A stretch of DNA of 35,706 bases, taken from the NCBI GenBank assembly GCA_945891385.1, contig CAMDDJ010000032.1, positions 1-35,706 of the forward strand, read 5' to 3'. The stretch comes from Candidatus Kuenenia stuttgartensis. Lineage in GTDB: Bacteria > Planctomycetota > Planctomycetia > Pirellulales > UBA1268. Positions within the stretch are counted from its first letter, which is position 1. Each line of letters begins with the position of its first letter. A program made the translations under genes and the position numbers. The notes under the pieces are model-generated. The model was not told where the DNA came from. It made no database searches and saw nothing but the letters and a program-made list of their open reading frames with translations. Positions 6,717 through 14,043 of this stretch are shown piece by piece.

Positions 6717-8195
6717 ATGATGCAGCCCGAGACACGGATCACGCGAGCCCGGCGGCTCCTGGGCATTTTTCACAGGTGCGTGAGACGCCACATCCACGAT
6801 CCCGAACGAAGCCTTGCGCTCATCGAGACAACCGCCCAGGTCGCCTGGAGCTGCCATGCCGGCACGTTTGTGCTGCCGCAGGCCGAGAGGGCCCTCCGCG
6901 AACGTACAGACCTCGCCGATCTGGCGGCGGTGCCGGGGGATCTCGTGAGGGCGGTGGAGGGCCGGACGCTCCACGTGCTCACCGAGGCCTACGCGGTCGG
7001 CGGGCATACTCCGCTGGTAAAACGATGGATCGCTCTGCTCGACGACGAGCCGCATGCCGTCGTGCTCGTGCGACAACGCCAGCCGTTCGATCCATCCTGG
7101 GTGGTCCCGTTGAATCGGCAGGTCCCGTGGATCCATATCGAAGGCATGGGCTGCAGCCGGCGTGCAAAAGTGGCCTATCTCGCCGAGTTTTTCGGCGTTG
7201 CCAAGCGGGTGATTCTTCACATCCACCCCGATGATGCCTGCGCGGTGGCAGCCGCCTATCGCAGCCCCGGGGCTGAGATCCACTTCCTCAACCACGCCGA
7301 CCATGTCGCCTGGCTCGGCGCGGGCCTTCCGGCCGTGTGTCTCAATCTTCGGGACCGCGGCACCCGTCTTGCGGAAACCCGGCGCGGCATCGCGGCCGCC
7401 AGCTGTGGAGTGGTGCCCGTCCCGATCACCCTGCCGGCCGTGGCCGACCGCCAAGACGCCCGGCGACAGTTCGGGATCGGTAGTCACGAATGCCTCATTC
7501 TGACCATCGCGGCCAGCTACAAGTACAATCCCGTGGGAAGTCGTTCGTTGCTCGAACCGCTCGACGTCCTGCTCCGTCGACCGGACGTCAAGCTCATGGT
7601 TGTCGGAGTGGGGGCCGGACACCCCGTCTTTGGCCCGCTCGAGGAGCGGCATCCCGGCCGTGTGCTCTGTATGGGCATCGTCCCTTCGCCAGTTCTGCAC
7701 CGCGTGGCGGCCGACATCTACCTTGATAGCTATCCGTTCTGCTCGATCACGTCGATGCTGGAGAGTGCCGCGCTGGGCACGCCCGTCGTGGCCTATCAGC
7801 CTGACCTCGAGGAACTCCAGATCCTGTACAGCGAATGCCCGTGGCTACCGGCGGAGCGGTATGCAGCCCACGATGCCGAACGGCTCGTTGATATGTTGAA
7901 TGCACTCGTCGACGCTCCGTCCCTCCGGCAGGATCTGGCCGGGCACAACATCACGGGCATGCGCCGGCACCTTCCCGAGGCATGGCGAGCCGCCGTGCGG
8001 CAGCATCTGGCGCACCGATTCGCCCCCGCTCCGTGGCAAAAACCCGCCCCGCCTTTCCGTTGCGGCATGCTCGACGACATGCTTTCCGGCATCATGGGCG
8101 ATGTCCGCTGGTATGCCGATCAGGCGATGAATCTGGGCCTCGATGAGATCGGCGTCGATCAAGTCGTGCGGTGCCGAAACGCCGGTCGGCTGTGA
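6717..8195 (+). CDS. GT-B fold glycosyltransferase
   Basis: A 492-aa protein with the layout of a two-domain GT-B glycosyltransferase. The N-terminal domain includes LHVLTEAYAVGGHTPLVKRW around 86-105, with the GGHT loop typical of sugar-acceptor domains. The C-terminal nucleotide-sugar domain shows ILTIAASYKYNP, LMVVGVGAGHP, and the signature IYLDSYPFCSITSMLESAA followed by LGTPVVAY at about 338-361. There is no membrane segment. It starts 26 nt after the WecE-like stop, in the same orientation, so it is probably co-transcribed and may transfer the Fuc4NAc sugar; that substrate is inferred from context only. The sequence does not closely match WecF. Confidence 0.75.
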   Translation: MMQPETRITRARRLLGIFHRCVRRHIHDPERSLALIETTAQVAWSCHAGTFVLPQAERALRERTDLADLAAVPGDLVRAVEGRTLHVLTEAYAVGGHTPLVKRWIALLDDEPHAVVLVRQRQPFDPSWVVPLNRQVPWIHIEGMGCSRRAKVAYLAEFFGVAKRVILHIHPDDACAVAAAYRSPGAEIHFLNHADHVAWLGAGLPAVCLNLRDRGTRLAETRRGIAAASCGVVPVPITLPAVADRQDARRQFGIGSHECLILTIAASYKYNPVGSRSLLEPLDVLLRRPDVKLMVVGVGAGHPVFGPLEERHPGRVLCMGIVPSPVLHRVAADIYLDSYPFCSITSMLESAALGTPVVAYQPDLEELQILYSECPWLPAERYAAHDAERLVDMLNALVDAPSLRQDLAGHNITGMRRHLPEAWRAAVRQHLAHRFAPAPWQKPAPPFRCGMLDDMLSGIMGDVRWYADQAMNLGLDEIGVDQVVRCRNAGRL

Positions 8196-8250
8196 CGATC
8201 GAAGGACATGGCCGCAGCCGAGTTGGTATTCCACTAGCCCGGGACGGAAA

Positions 8251-8280
8251 GGATAGTCCGGTCAATGGCACCTCCGCACC
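8251..8280 (-). repeat. short dispersed repeat, copy C (inverted)
   Basis: Its reverse complement reads as the repeat core, with gcggaggtgccattgaccgg followed by actatcc, matching copies A and B. As in copy A, it lies 5' of and antisense to the neighbouring transposase tail, so A and C are mirror images. Confidence 0.55.
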
Positions 8281-8394
8281 GGTCGCTGTCACGGCGCTGG
8301 CGATCGGCAACGTCGGCATGCGGCAAGAGGCCGCCGCCGGCGGGCATGGGGGCGACGGGTACGCCACGGGAGGCTGCTGCGCCGCGAACCACGC

Positions 8395-8550
8395 GACGCT
8401 AAAGCCCCGGTCGCACGACACCTCCCGGATTGCCTGGGCGAAACTGATGGCCCGGGTGGGCGAGGAGTTTCCGCTCGAGTGCCCTTGGGTGCGGCGGCGA
8501 CATCCGGCTCATTGCATTCATCACGGAACCAGGGCCGATCCGGAAAATCC
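8395..8550 (+). pseudogene. IS91-type transposase, C-terminal remnant C
   Basis: The plus strand reads TSRIAWAKLMARVGEEFPL followed by ECP, which matches the segment just before the zinc finger of these transposases. One extra base near 8489 then shifts the frame into CGGDIRLIAFITEP and GPIRKI. The fragment is cut at 8550, exactly where the 72-nt photolyase repeat begins. It extends further toward the N-terminus than copies A and B. Confidence 0.7.
8490..8550 (+). repeat. 61-nt perfect direct repeat, copy in C
   Basis: This segment is identical to 4275-4335. Perfect identity in a dead gene fragment means either recent duplication or recombination between the copies. Confidence 0.85.
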
Positions 8551-8622
8551 ACCTCGGCCGCTTCTCCCGATACTGGAGCCAGGTCAAGCCGTCAGCCCTG
8601 CGGCCTACCGCGGAATGAAAGC
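8551..8622 (+). repeat. 72-nt direct repeat, right copy (photolyase 3' end)
   Basis: This copy encodes LGRFSRYWSQVKPSALRPTA plus E and stop in one frame, with three base changes from 1735-1806. Its right part also encodes, on the minus strand, the last codons (AFIPR, stop) of the RluA-type gene. It abuts the truncated transposase fragment on the left without a gap. Confidence 0.85.
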
Positions 8623-9303
8623 CCTTGGAAACCAGGTCCACGGAGCCCGCTGCGGCGGCGGTGCCTCGAGCGCGAGCCGATCTGCCGTGGCGGGATGCGC
8701 GAACGCGAGGGCCGCAGCGTGGAGGGCCAGCGGAACAGCCGGCGCCGGATCGCGACCGTACAGCCGGTCGCCAAGGATCGGACAGCCGAGCCAGGCGAGG
8801 TGCACCCGCAGTTGGTGCGAGCGACCGGTCAGGGGCTCGAGTTCGACGAGCGCCACCTCGCTCCCGTCGAGGATCGAGCGGGCCGTGGCCAGGATCGTCC
8901 ACCGCGTCGCCGCTCGCCGCCCAAGGACCGGATCGACGCGGTGCCGGGGCGGCCGATCGACGTCGGCGGCCAGCGGCAGATGGAGTTCGCCGGCGGGCTG
9001 CGGCGGCCGGCCCGCCACGATCGCCAGGTAGGTCTTGGCGACGTCGCCTCGCTCAAACGCCCGGCCGAGCGTGGCTCGCGCCTCGGGCGTGCGGGCGAGC
9101 GCGAGCAGCCCGGACGTGTCGCGGTCGAGTCGATGGACGGCCTCGAGCGGCCCGAAGTCGGCCGCCAGCCTGTGGGCGACGTCGGGCGGATCGAGCGGCG
9201 TCCGGGCCGGCACGCTCGGCATGCCCGAGGGCTTGTCACAGACGACGAGGTGCAGATCGGCGAAGACGACCCGCGGCGGCTCCAGGGTCGTGCCGTCGTT
9301 CAC
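8605..9303 (-). CDS. RluA-family RNA pseudouridine synthase
   Basis: A 232-aa protein of the RluA/RluC/RluD family, which isomerises uridine to pseudouridine in rRNA or tRNA. The catalytic motif is HRLDRDTSG at 57-65 (Asp60), preceded by VVCDKPSGM (20-28) and followed by AKTYLAIVAG (89-98) and LEPLTGRSHQLRVHLAWLG with GDRLYG. There is no N-terminal S4 domain, so it is a short RluA-like form. The GTG at 9303 is chosen because it overlaps the preceding stop (GTGA) and gives the normal N-terminus; the frame stays open to 9474 but that part lies inside the upstream gene. The C-terminus AFIPR is encoded inside the 72-nt repeat. It is the last gene of the operon and an unexpected housekeeping member; target RNA unknown. 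Confidence 0.85.
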   Translation of the reverse strand: MNDGTTLEPPRVVFADLHLVVCDKPSGMPSVPARTPLDPPDVAHRLAADFGPLEAVHRLDRDTSGLLALARTPEARATLGRAFERGDVAKTYLAIVAGRPPQPAGELHLPLAADVDRPPRHRVDPVLGRRAATRWTILATARSILDGSEVALVELEPLTGRSHQLRVHLAWLGCPILGDRLYGRDPAPAVPLALHAAALAFAHPATADRLALEAPPPQRAPWTWFPRAFIPR

Positions 9304-11285
9304 AGCATGCCCAAGAGCGAGACCCAGCGACAGAGCAGGTCGGACGGGATGTCGCCGAACGGCTCCGCTGGCAGGAGTCCGACCGCGTAGCCCGCTGCGG
9401 CGAGCCGGTCCCGATCGGCTTCGATCCGCTGCCGCGTGGCTTCGTCGCCGCCGGGGCCGAGCAGCAGCCACCAATCACGGTCGGGCGTCGCGTCGGCCAC
9501 CGTGGCCAGTCGGGGAAGCCCACCGCCGACGAGCGCTACGCCGCGGGCTCCGGTGCCGAGCCGCTCAGCGACCAGCCAGGCGAAGGCGGCTCCCGCGCCG
9601 CTGCCAGCCACGCCCACCCGACGCGGATCGACGGGTCGCCGGCCATGCAGAGCGGCCAGACTGCGCAGCACCGGATCGATGTCGCCGCGGCTCCAGGTGG
9701 CGGGATCGGCCGACCCCGGCACGAGCACGGCCACGCCCGATTCGGCGGCGGCCTGCTGCCAGGCCCGGGCTTCGGCCTCAGCGATCGGCCCCTGAGGCGG
9801 CCCCAGCCAGATGAGCACGCCCATCGGCGAGGTGCCGGCGGGGATCACGGCCAGCGTCGGCTCGGCCGCCTCGGCCGCCTGCAGTTTCACGACCGGCGCT
9901 GCCCTCAGCGGGCCAGCCAGTGGGTCGATGCCGCGAGCCGGCCGGGCCAAACCGGCGACCGGCAGATCGGCTGGTGGCGTCGTCGTCTCGATGCCCACGC
10001 TCGTCTCCCGACCGGCGCGGCGAAAGGTCATGCTGATCTTTCCACCCGGCAGGAGTCCGGCGAGCATGCCGGCCAGGTCGTCGGGAGCATGGGTCGGCGT
10101 GGCTGGGCCGTCTTCAAGGGCGACGGCGGTCACGATGTCGCCGGGCTCGAGGCCGGCCCGGTCGGCTGGACTTCCGGGCCAGATCCAATCGAGTTCGATG
10201 CCGCCGGGCTCCGGCGTCGGGCCGTCCACCGGCACAACGCCGATCACGGCGCGACGCCAGGGTGGCAGGCGGTCGACGAGCGTCGCCTCAACGGTCAACT
10301 CCTTCGGCGTTTCACCGGCTGTCTCGCGGGAGAGGGTGATCGAGATTCGATCCCCGGCATACCGAGGGGCGACGGCATGCTTGGCATCGGCAATTCGGGT
10401 GATCGGCCGATCATCGATGGAGACCAGGCGATCTCCGGGCTCGAGCCCGGCAGCCGCCGCCGGAGACCCGGGCCGCACGGAGCCGACGATGGGCTGCCCA
10501 TTGATCGGATCCTGGGAGCGGTAGGCGATGCCCAGCATCCCGGGAGCGAGCGTCTCACCCCGTTCGAGCCGGGGCAGGACGGCGAGCACATCTTCCAGCG
10601 GCACTGCGAAACCGATGCCCGCATCGTAGAGTTCCGTTCCCTCGGTCAGCCCGGCGGTGTCGGCCGGCAAGGGAGCGAGCACGCCGATCACCCGGCCGTC
10701 GAGATCGACGAGCGGCCCGCCGTAGTTCATGGGCGAGACCGCCGCGTCGGTCTGCACCGCCTTGCCCCAGGCTCGGTTCGTGGCCGAGACGATGCCCACC
10801 GCGACGCTCGGGGAGGTGGCTGTCCAGCCGCGGCCCACGGCGATCGCCCATTGGCCTGGGGCGAGGTCTGCGCGGGCCGCGGGTTCGAGGGGCGGTGTCG
10901 CCGGAAGATCGGTGACGGCCACGAGCACGAGGCCACGGGAGCGGTCGCGACCGAGCACGCGGGCGACCCGCCGGCCGCCGTCAGCGAGAACCACCAGGCT
11001 TTCTTCGACGTCGGCTGGAATCGCGAAGTCGGTCGTCAGCACCCGCTCAGGGGCGACGACGATCCCCGTCGAGGGGCCCTCGCCCGGTCGCAGCTCGCCG
11101 GAGGCCGCCACGGCCGACACCGCCAGCGGTTCGATCCGCACGACTGCCGGAGCAACCCTGGCCACCGCCGCCTGGAAGGCTCGCTCCTCGGACAGCGTGG
11201 GTTCCGCAGCCGACCCCAGGGCTGGCACGAGCGCGATGGCGAGCAGGCTGGTGACGGCTTGGAGGCAGGGGCTTCGCGGGATCAT
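9300..11285 (-). CDS. secreted HtrA-like pseudoprotease with two PDZ domains and an alpha/beta-hydrolase-like domain
   Basis: 661 aa. A signal peptide covers about 1-27. A trypsin-like HtrA fold spans about 35-240, a PDZ about 248-335 (LGIAYRSQD, VRPGSPAAAAGLEPGDRLV), and a second PDZ about 345-435 (WPGSPADRAGLEPGDIV). A C-terminal domain at 478-661 resembles an alpha/beta hydrolase (VLIWLGPPQ, RRVGVAGSGAGAAFAW, WWLLLGPGGD). By alignment with the neighbouring active HtrA the triad is gone: His becomes Phe87 (LTTDFAI), Asp becomes Gly118 (RSRGLVL), and Ser becomes Tyr188 (MNYGGPL). It is therefore likely a binding or scaffold protein. The hydrolase-like elbow around Ser562 lacks the classic GxSxG and may also be inactive. 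The start overlaps the previous stop (ATGA). Confidence 0.75.
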   Translation of the reverse strand: MIPRSPCLQAVTSLLAIALVPALGSAAEPTLSEERAFQAAVARVAPAVVRIEPLAVSAVAASGELRPGEGPSTGIVVAPERVLTTDFAIPADVEESLVVLADGGRRVARVLGRDRSRGLVLVAVTDLPATPPLEPAARADLAPGQWAIAVGRGWTATSPSVAVGIVSATNRAWGKAVQTDAAVSPMNYGGPLVDLDGRVIGVLAPLPADTAGLTEGTELYDAGIGFAVPLEDVLAVLPRLERGETLAPGMLGIAYRSQDPINGQPIVGSVRPGSPAAAAGLEPGDRLVSIDDRPITRIADAKHAVAPRYAGDRISITLSRETAGETPKELTVEATLVDRLPPWRRAVIGVVPVDGPTPEPGGIELDWIWPGSPADRAGLEPGDIVTAVALEDGPATPTHAPDDLAGMLAGLLPGGKISMTFRRAGRETSVGIETTTPPADLPVAGLARPARGIDPLAGPLRAAPVVKLQAAEAAEPTLAVIPAGTSPMGVLIWLGPPQGPIAEAEARAWQQAAAESGVAVLVPGSADPATWSRGDIDPVLRSLAALHGRRPVDPRRVGVAGSGAGAAFAWLVAERLGTGARGVALVGGGLPRLATVADATPDRDWWLLLGPGGDEATRQRIEADRDRLAAAGYAVGLLPAEPFGDIPSDLLCRWVSLLGML

Positions 11286-12316
11286 GGCCGCCCTCCTGCG
11301 GCTGGCTGGCGAACCGCCGCCGGAGGCCGCGGGCCGAGGTCGAGTTCCACCAGACCGCCCCCGCGGATGACGACGAATGTGAGTGGATCACCCACCGCGA
11401 GCCGCCCTACCGCCTGCTCCACGGCCGCCCGCGTCGTCACCGAGAGCGGACCGACCGCGATCAGGAGATCGTCTGCCCGGAGCCCGGCGCGTTCGGCGGG
11501 CGAACCGGGGTCGATCGACTCGACAAACGGTGGCGTGCGGTCGAGCAGGTCGGGCACGAGCACGGCTCCGAGCAGCCGCAGGTCGAAGGGTTCGACGGGC
11601 TGGGCCGGCCCGGCCGCGACGCCTCCGAGGATGGTGTCGCAGCCGCGGCAGAGTTCCGCGGCGGGGATCGCGTAGTTGAGCCAGATGCCCGCCGTCGTGC
11701 TGCGCAGTTCCTTGCCCAGCATGCCCACGAGCCGTCCGCCGGAGTCGATCAGGGCACCCCCGGGTGAGCCCGGATTGTTGGTGGTGCAGTCGAGCACATA
11801 GACCTCGCCTTGAAACGGCGCCTCGGCGGCTCCCCGTCGGGCCTGGAGCGGCACCACGGCGGCGATCACGCCCCGCTGGGCCGTGACCCGTTCGTCGCCG
11901 ACGGCCACGCCGAACATGTTCGATAGCGCGATCACCCGGGTGCCGGTGGCCGCCAGCGGCCCCGCGGGATCGAGCGTGAACGCGGGCAGATCCTCGGCGG
12001 TGATCTCGAGCAGGGCGAGTTCCCGCTGGGGGTCGATGCCCACGAGCCGGGCCGCGTACCGCCGGCCGTCGTCGAGCACGCAGTCGACCTCGCCGGCATC
12101 GAGGACCGTGCTGGCCACCGTGAGGATGCGGCCATTCGGCGCGATCAGCAGACCCGTCTGGTAGCCCTCGAGACCACGGAAGCCGCCCGACCCGTAGAGC
12201 TTCACCACCCTCCGGGCCGCGTCGGCGATCACCTGCTGCGGGCCGGACTCACCACCCTGGGTGATCGCGGCGACAAGCGTTGCCCAGGCGGCCACGCAGA
12301 GCAGGCGGTGATTCAT
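11282..12316 (-). CDS. secreted HtrA-like pseudoprotease with one PDZ domain
   Basis: 344 aa. A signal peptide covers about 1-20. A trypsin-like fold spans about 28-225, and a C-terminal PDZ about 235-325 (VESIDPGSPAERAGLRADDL). Compared with the adjacent intact HtrA, all three catalytic positions are changed: His to Ser69 (ILTVASTVL), Asp to Glu99 (DPQRELALL), and Ser to Pro185 (NNPGSPGGAL). The fold-defining glycines and the NPG turn are kept, so the domain is probably folded but not proteolytic. It is coupled by ATGA overlaps to both neighbours. An alternative chemistry cannot be excluded, since Ser184 lies next to the lost nucleophile position. Confidence 0.8.
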   Translation of the reverse strand: MNHRLLCVAAWATLVAAITQGGESGPQQVIADAARRVVKLYGSGGFRGLEGYQTGLLIAPNGRILTVASTVLDAGEVDCVLDDGRRYAARLVGIDPQRELALLEITAEDLPAFTLDPAGPLAATGTRVIALSNMFGVAVGDERVTAQRGVIAAVVPLQARRGAAEAPFQGEVYVLDCTTNNPGSPGGALIDSGGRLVGMLGKELRSTTAGIWLNYAIPAAELCRGCDTILGGVAAGPAQPVEPFDLRLLGAVLVPDLLDRTPPFVESIDPGSPAERAGLRADDLLIAVGPLSVTTRAAVEQAVGRLAVGDPLTFVVIRGGGLVELDLGPRPPAAVRQPAAGGRP

Positions 12317-14043
12317 GGCATCGCCCCCGCCGGCTCGACCGACTCGATGAGAAACCTGCCAAACAACTCGGGGCCGCGATGGACCGTCATCGCGCCCGGC
12401 TCGTTCTCGGTGGGATGCGCGAAGCGAATCTCGCAGGGATCGGCCTCGGGCGATGTCCAGAGATCGATCCAGCAGAGACGGCCGGCCGCATCGACGGCGA
12501 ATCGGGCTTCGACCCCGGCGACCGCCGTCTCGAGCACGTCCACACGTTCGCCGTCGGCCGGATCGATGTGCCAGGGATCGCGGGCCGCAGTGCCGAAGTA
12601 CGTCGTGCTGCCGACGGCGGCTGGGCCCTGCGTCACCAGCTGCCGCCAGACCGCGAGGGCCGCGAGCAGGCCGCCGCTGCCCGGAGGCACCGGGTTCGCA
12701 TCGAGCGGTCCGTCGGCGTCGAGCACCGATGTCCCGGTCGGCAGGTCGATGGTGGCCTGGGAGTCGGAAAGTTCGAGGCGAAACTCAGCGCCGTCGGCCA
12801 GGCGGCCGGCCAGCGTCCATGGGCCGCTGCTGCGGCTTGCGTGCCGGTCGGCGATCGTTCGGGCCACTCGGTCGCGCTGGAGTCGGTTGAAGTGGTAGTT
12901 CACAAAGCCCGGCCGCGGCTCATAGACGCCGCGGATCGGCTCCGGGAGCGGGGTTTCCCCGGGGTTGGGTCCCTGCTCTTCGCCCGGTGGTTCGGCCCCG
13001 CCGGCCACGAGCCGGGCGAGGTCGGCAGGCGCATGCACGCCCGCGAGCCGGACGAGCATCTGCTCCTGGCGGCCGTCCCGCCGGTAGACGAGCGGCACCT
13101 GCCAGCCTGCGGGAAGCGTACCCAGCACGTTTTTGAAGGCATTGACGGTGCGGACGGGACGGCCGGCGAGGGCCACGATCTCGTCGTCATACTGAAGCCC
13201 GCGCCGCCAGGCGTCGGAGGATTGAAGGATGTCAGACACCACCACGCGGCCGTCGGCGGCGGTGCCCACGGTGGCTCCGAGCGTGGCATGGTCGCAGAGC
13301 CGGCCGCCCATGAGGCAGCCGAGAAAATTGCGGAGCTGGTTGGCCGAGATCGCGTAGCCGGCCCCGACGTTCACCCGGCCGCGTTTCTCGAATGAGGCCC
13401 GGCCATTGACGCCGATCAGGCGACCCACCGCATCAAAAAGCCCGCCTCCGGAGTTGCCGGGATTGATCGCGGCATCGACCTGGATGCAGTCGGTGTATTC
13501 GAGCAGCGTGCCGGCCGGCTCCTGGTAGCGGTGCGTACCCGAGACGATCCCCGCGCTGATCGATGGCACGAGATCGGTGGCCAGGAGGAAGGGATTGCCG
13601 GCGGCGAAGCACCAGTCTCCCGGTTCGACGGCGTCGCTGTCGGCGAGTGGCACATGCGGAAAGTCGTTTCGGCCGAGCAGCTTGACGAGGGCCACGTCGC
13701 CGGTGGGGTCGAGGCCCACGAGGACGGCGTCATAGAGGCGGCCGTCGGCCAGACCGCAGGTCATCGCCACGCCGGCCGGCTGCACCACGTGGAAGTTGGT
13801 CAGGGCCCAGCCGTCTGGTGCAATGAGCACGCCCGAGCCGCCCCCCGCTTCCCCTGCAAAGATGGCAACGGCGGCGGCCGATGCCCGGCGGATCGCGGCA
13901 ATCCGCTCCGCCTCAGCGGCCCGGACCTCGAGGGGTACGGCCGCGGCTGCCTGGCCACCCATCGGCAGCCCGCCGACGAGCGCCGCCACAGCGGCCCAAG
14001 CCGGCCCTATCCGTCGCAGCCAGGATTGCACCGCGTCGCTCAT
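12313..14043 (-). CDS. HtrA/DegP-type serine protease with PDZ domain, triad intact
   Basis: 576 aa. The N-terminal export signal is about 1-36. The trypsin-like domain (about 50-240) carries a complete triad: His85 in LTNFHVVQ, Asp116 in DPTGDVALV, and Ser198 in AAINPGNSGGGLF. A PDZ-like domain follows at about 255-335 (VVVSDILQSSDAWRRGLQYDDEIV). The last 240 residues form a region I do not recognise, apart from a likely beta-rich segment with a DPWHIDPADGERV stretch. ATG 14043 overlaps the upstream stop (ATGA); the frame runs open much further upstream, but that part overlaps another gene. It probably performs proteolysis or chaperoning of envelope proteins, and the two downstream inactive homologues may be its partners or substrate adaptors. 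Confidence 0.85.
   Translation of the reverse strand: MSDAVQSWLRRIGPAWAAVAALVGGLPMGGQAAAAVPLEVRAAEAERIAAIRRASAAAVAIFAGEAGGGSGVLIAPDGWALTNFHVVQPAGVAMTCGLADGRLYDAVLVGLDPTGDVALVKLLGRNDFPHVPLADSDAVEPGDWCFAAGNPFLLATDLVPSISAGIVSGTHRYQEPAGTLLEYTDCIQVDAAINPGNSGGGLFDAVGRLIGVNGRASFEKRGRVNVGAGYAISANQLRNFLGCLMGGRLCDHATLGATVGTAADGRVVVSDILQSSDAWRRGLQYDDEIVALAGRPVRTVNAFKNVLGTLPAGWQVPLVYRRDGRQEQMLVRLAGVHAPADLARLVAGGAEPPGEEQGPNPGETPLPEPIRGVYEPRPGFVNYHFNRLQRDRVARTIADRHASRSSGPWTLAGRLADGAEFRLELSDSQATIDLPTGTSVLDADGPLDANPVPPGSGGLLAALAVWRQLVTQGPAAVGSTTYFGTAARDPWHIDPADGERVDVLETAVAGVEARFAVDAAGRLCWIDLWTSPEADPCEIRFAHPTENEPGAMTVHRGPELFGRFLIESVEPAGAMP

Larger units (their letters stand above)
8196..8604. other. intergenic remnant region C at the right edge of the island
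   Basis: This 409-nt gap holds a reversed short dispersed repeat (8251-8280), a plus-strand transposase fragment (about 8395-8550) and most of the right 72-nt repeat. Nothing else is recognised. No terminator hairpin with a U-run is visible for the converging glycosyltransferase or RluA-type genes. Confidence 0.6.

Noticed and set aside
1735-8622. The 72-nt repeats as a target-site duplication of a transposon
   Set aside because: Seventy-two bases is far longer than any normal transposon target duplication, and IS91-type elements generally make none. An att-like or recombination origin fits better.
8625-11675. 1016-codon plus-strand open frame
   Set aside because: It lies antisense to three well-supported minus-strand genes with coupled starts. 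The translation is Arg/Gly/Pro-rich without any motif, typical of high-GC shadow frames.
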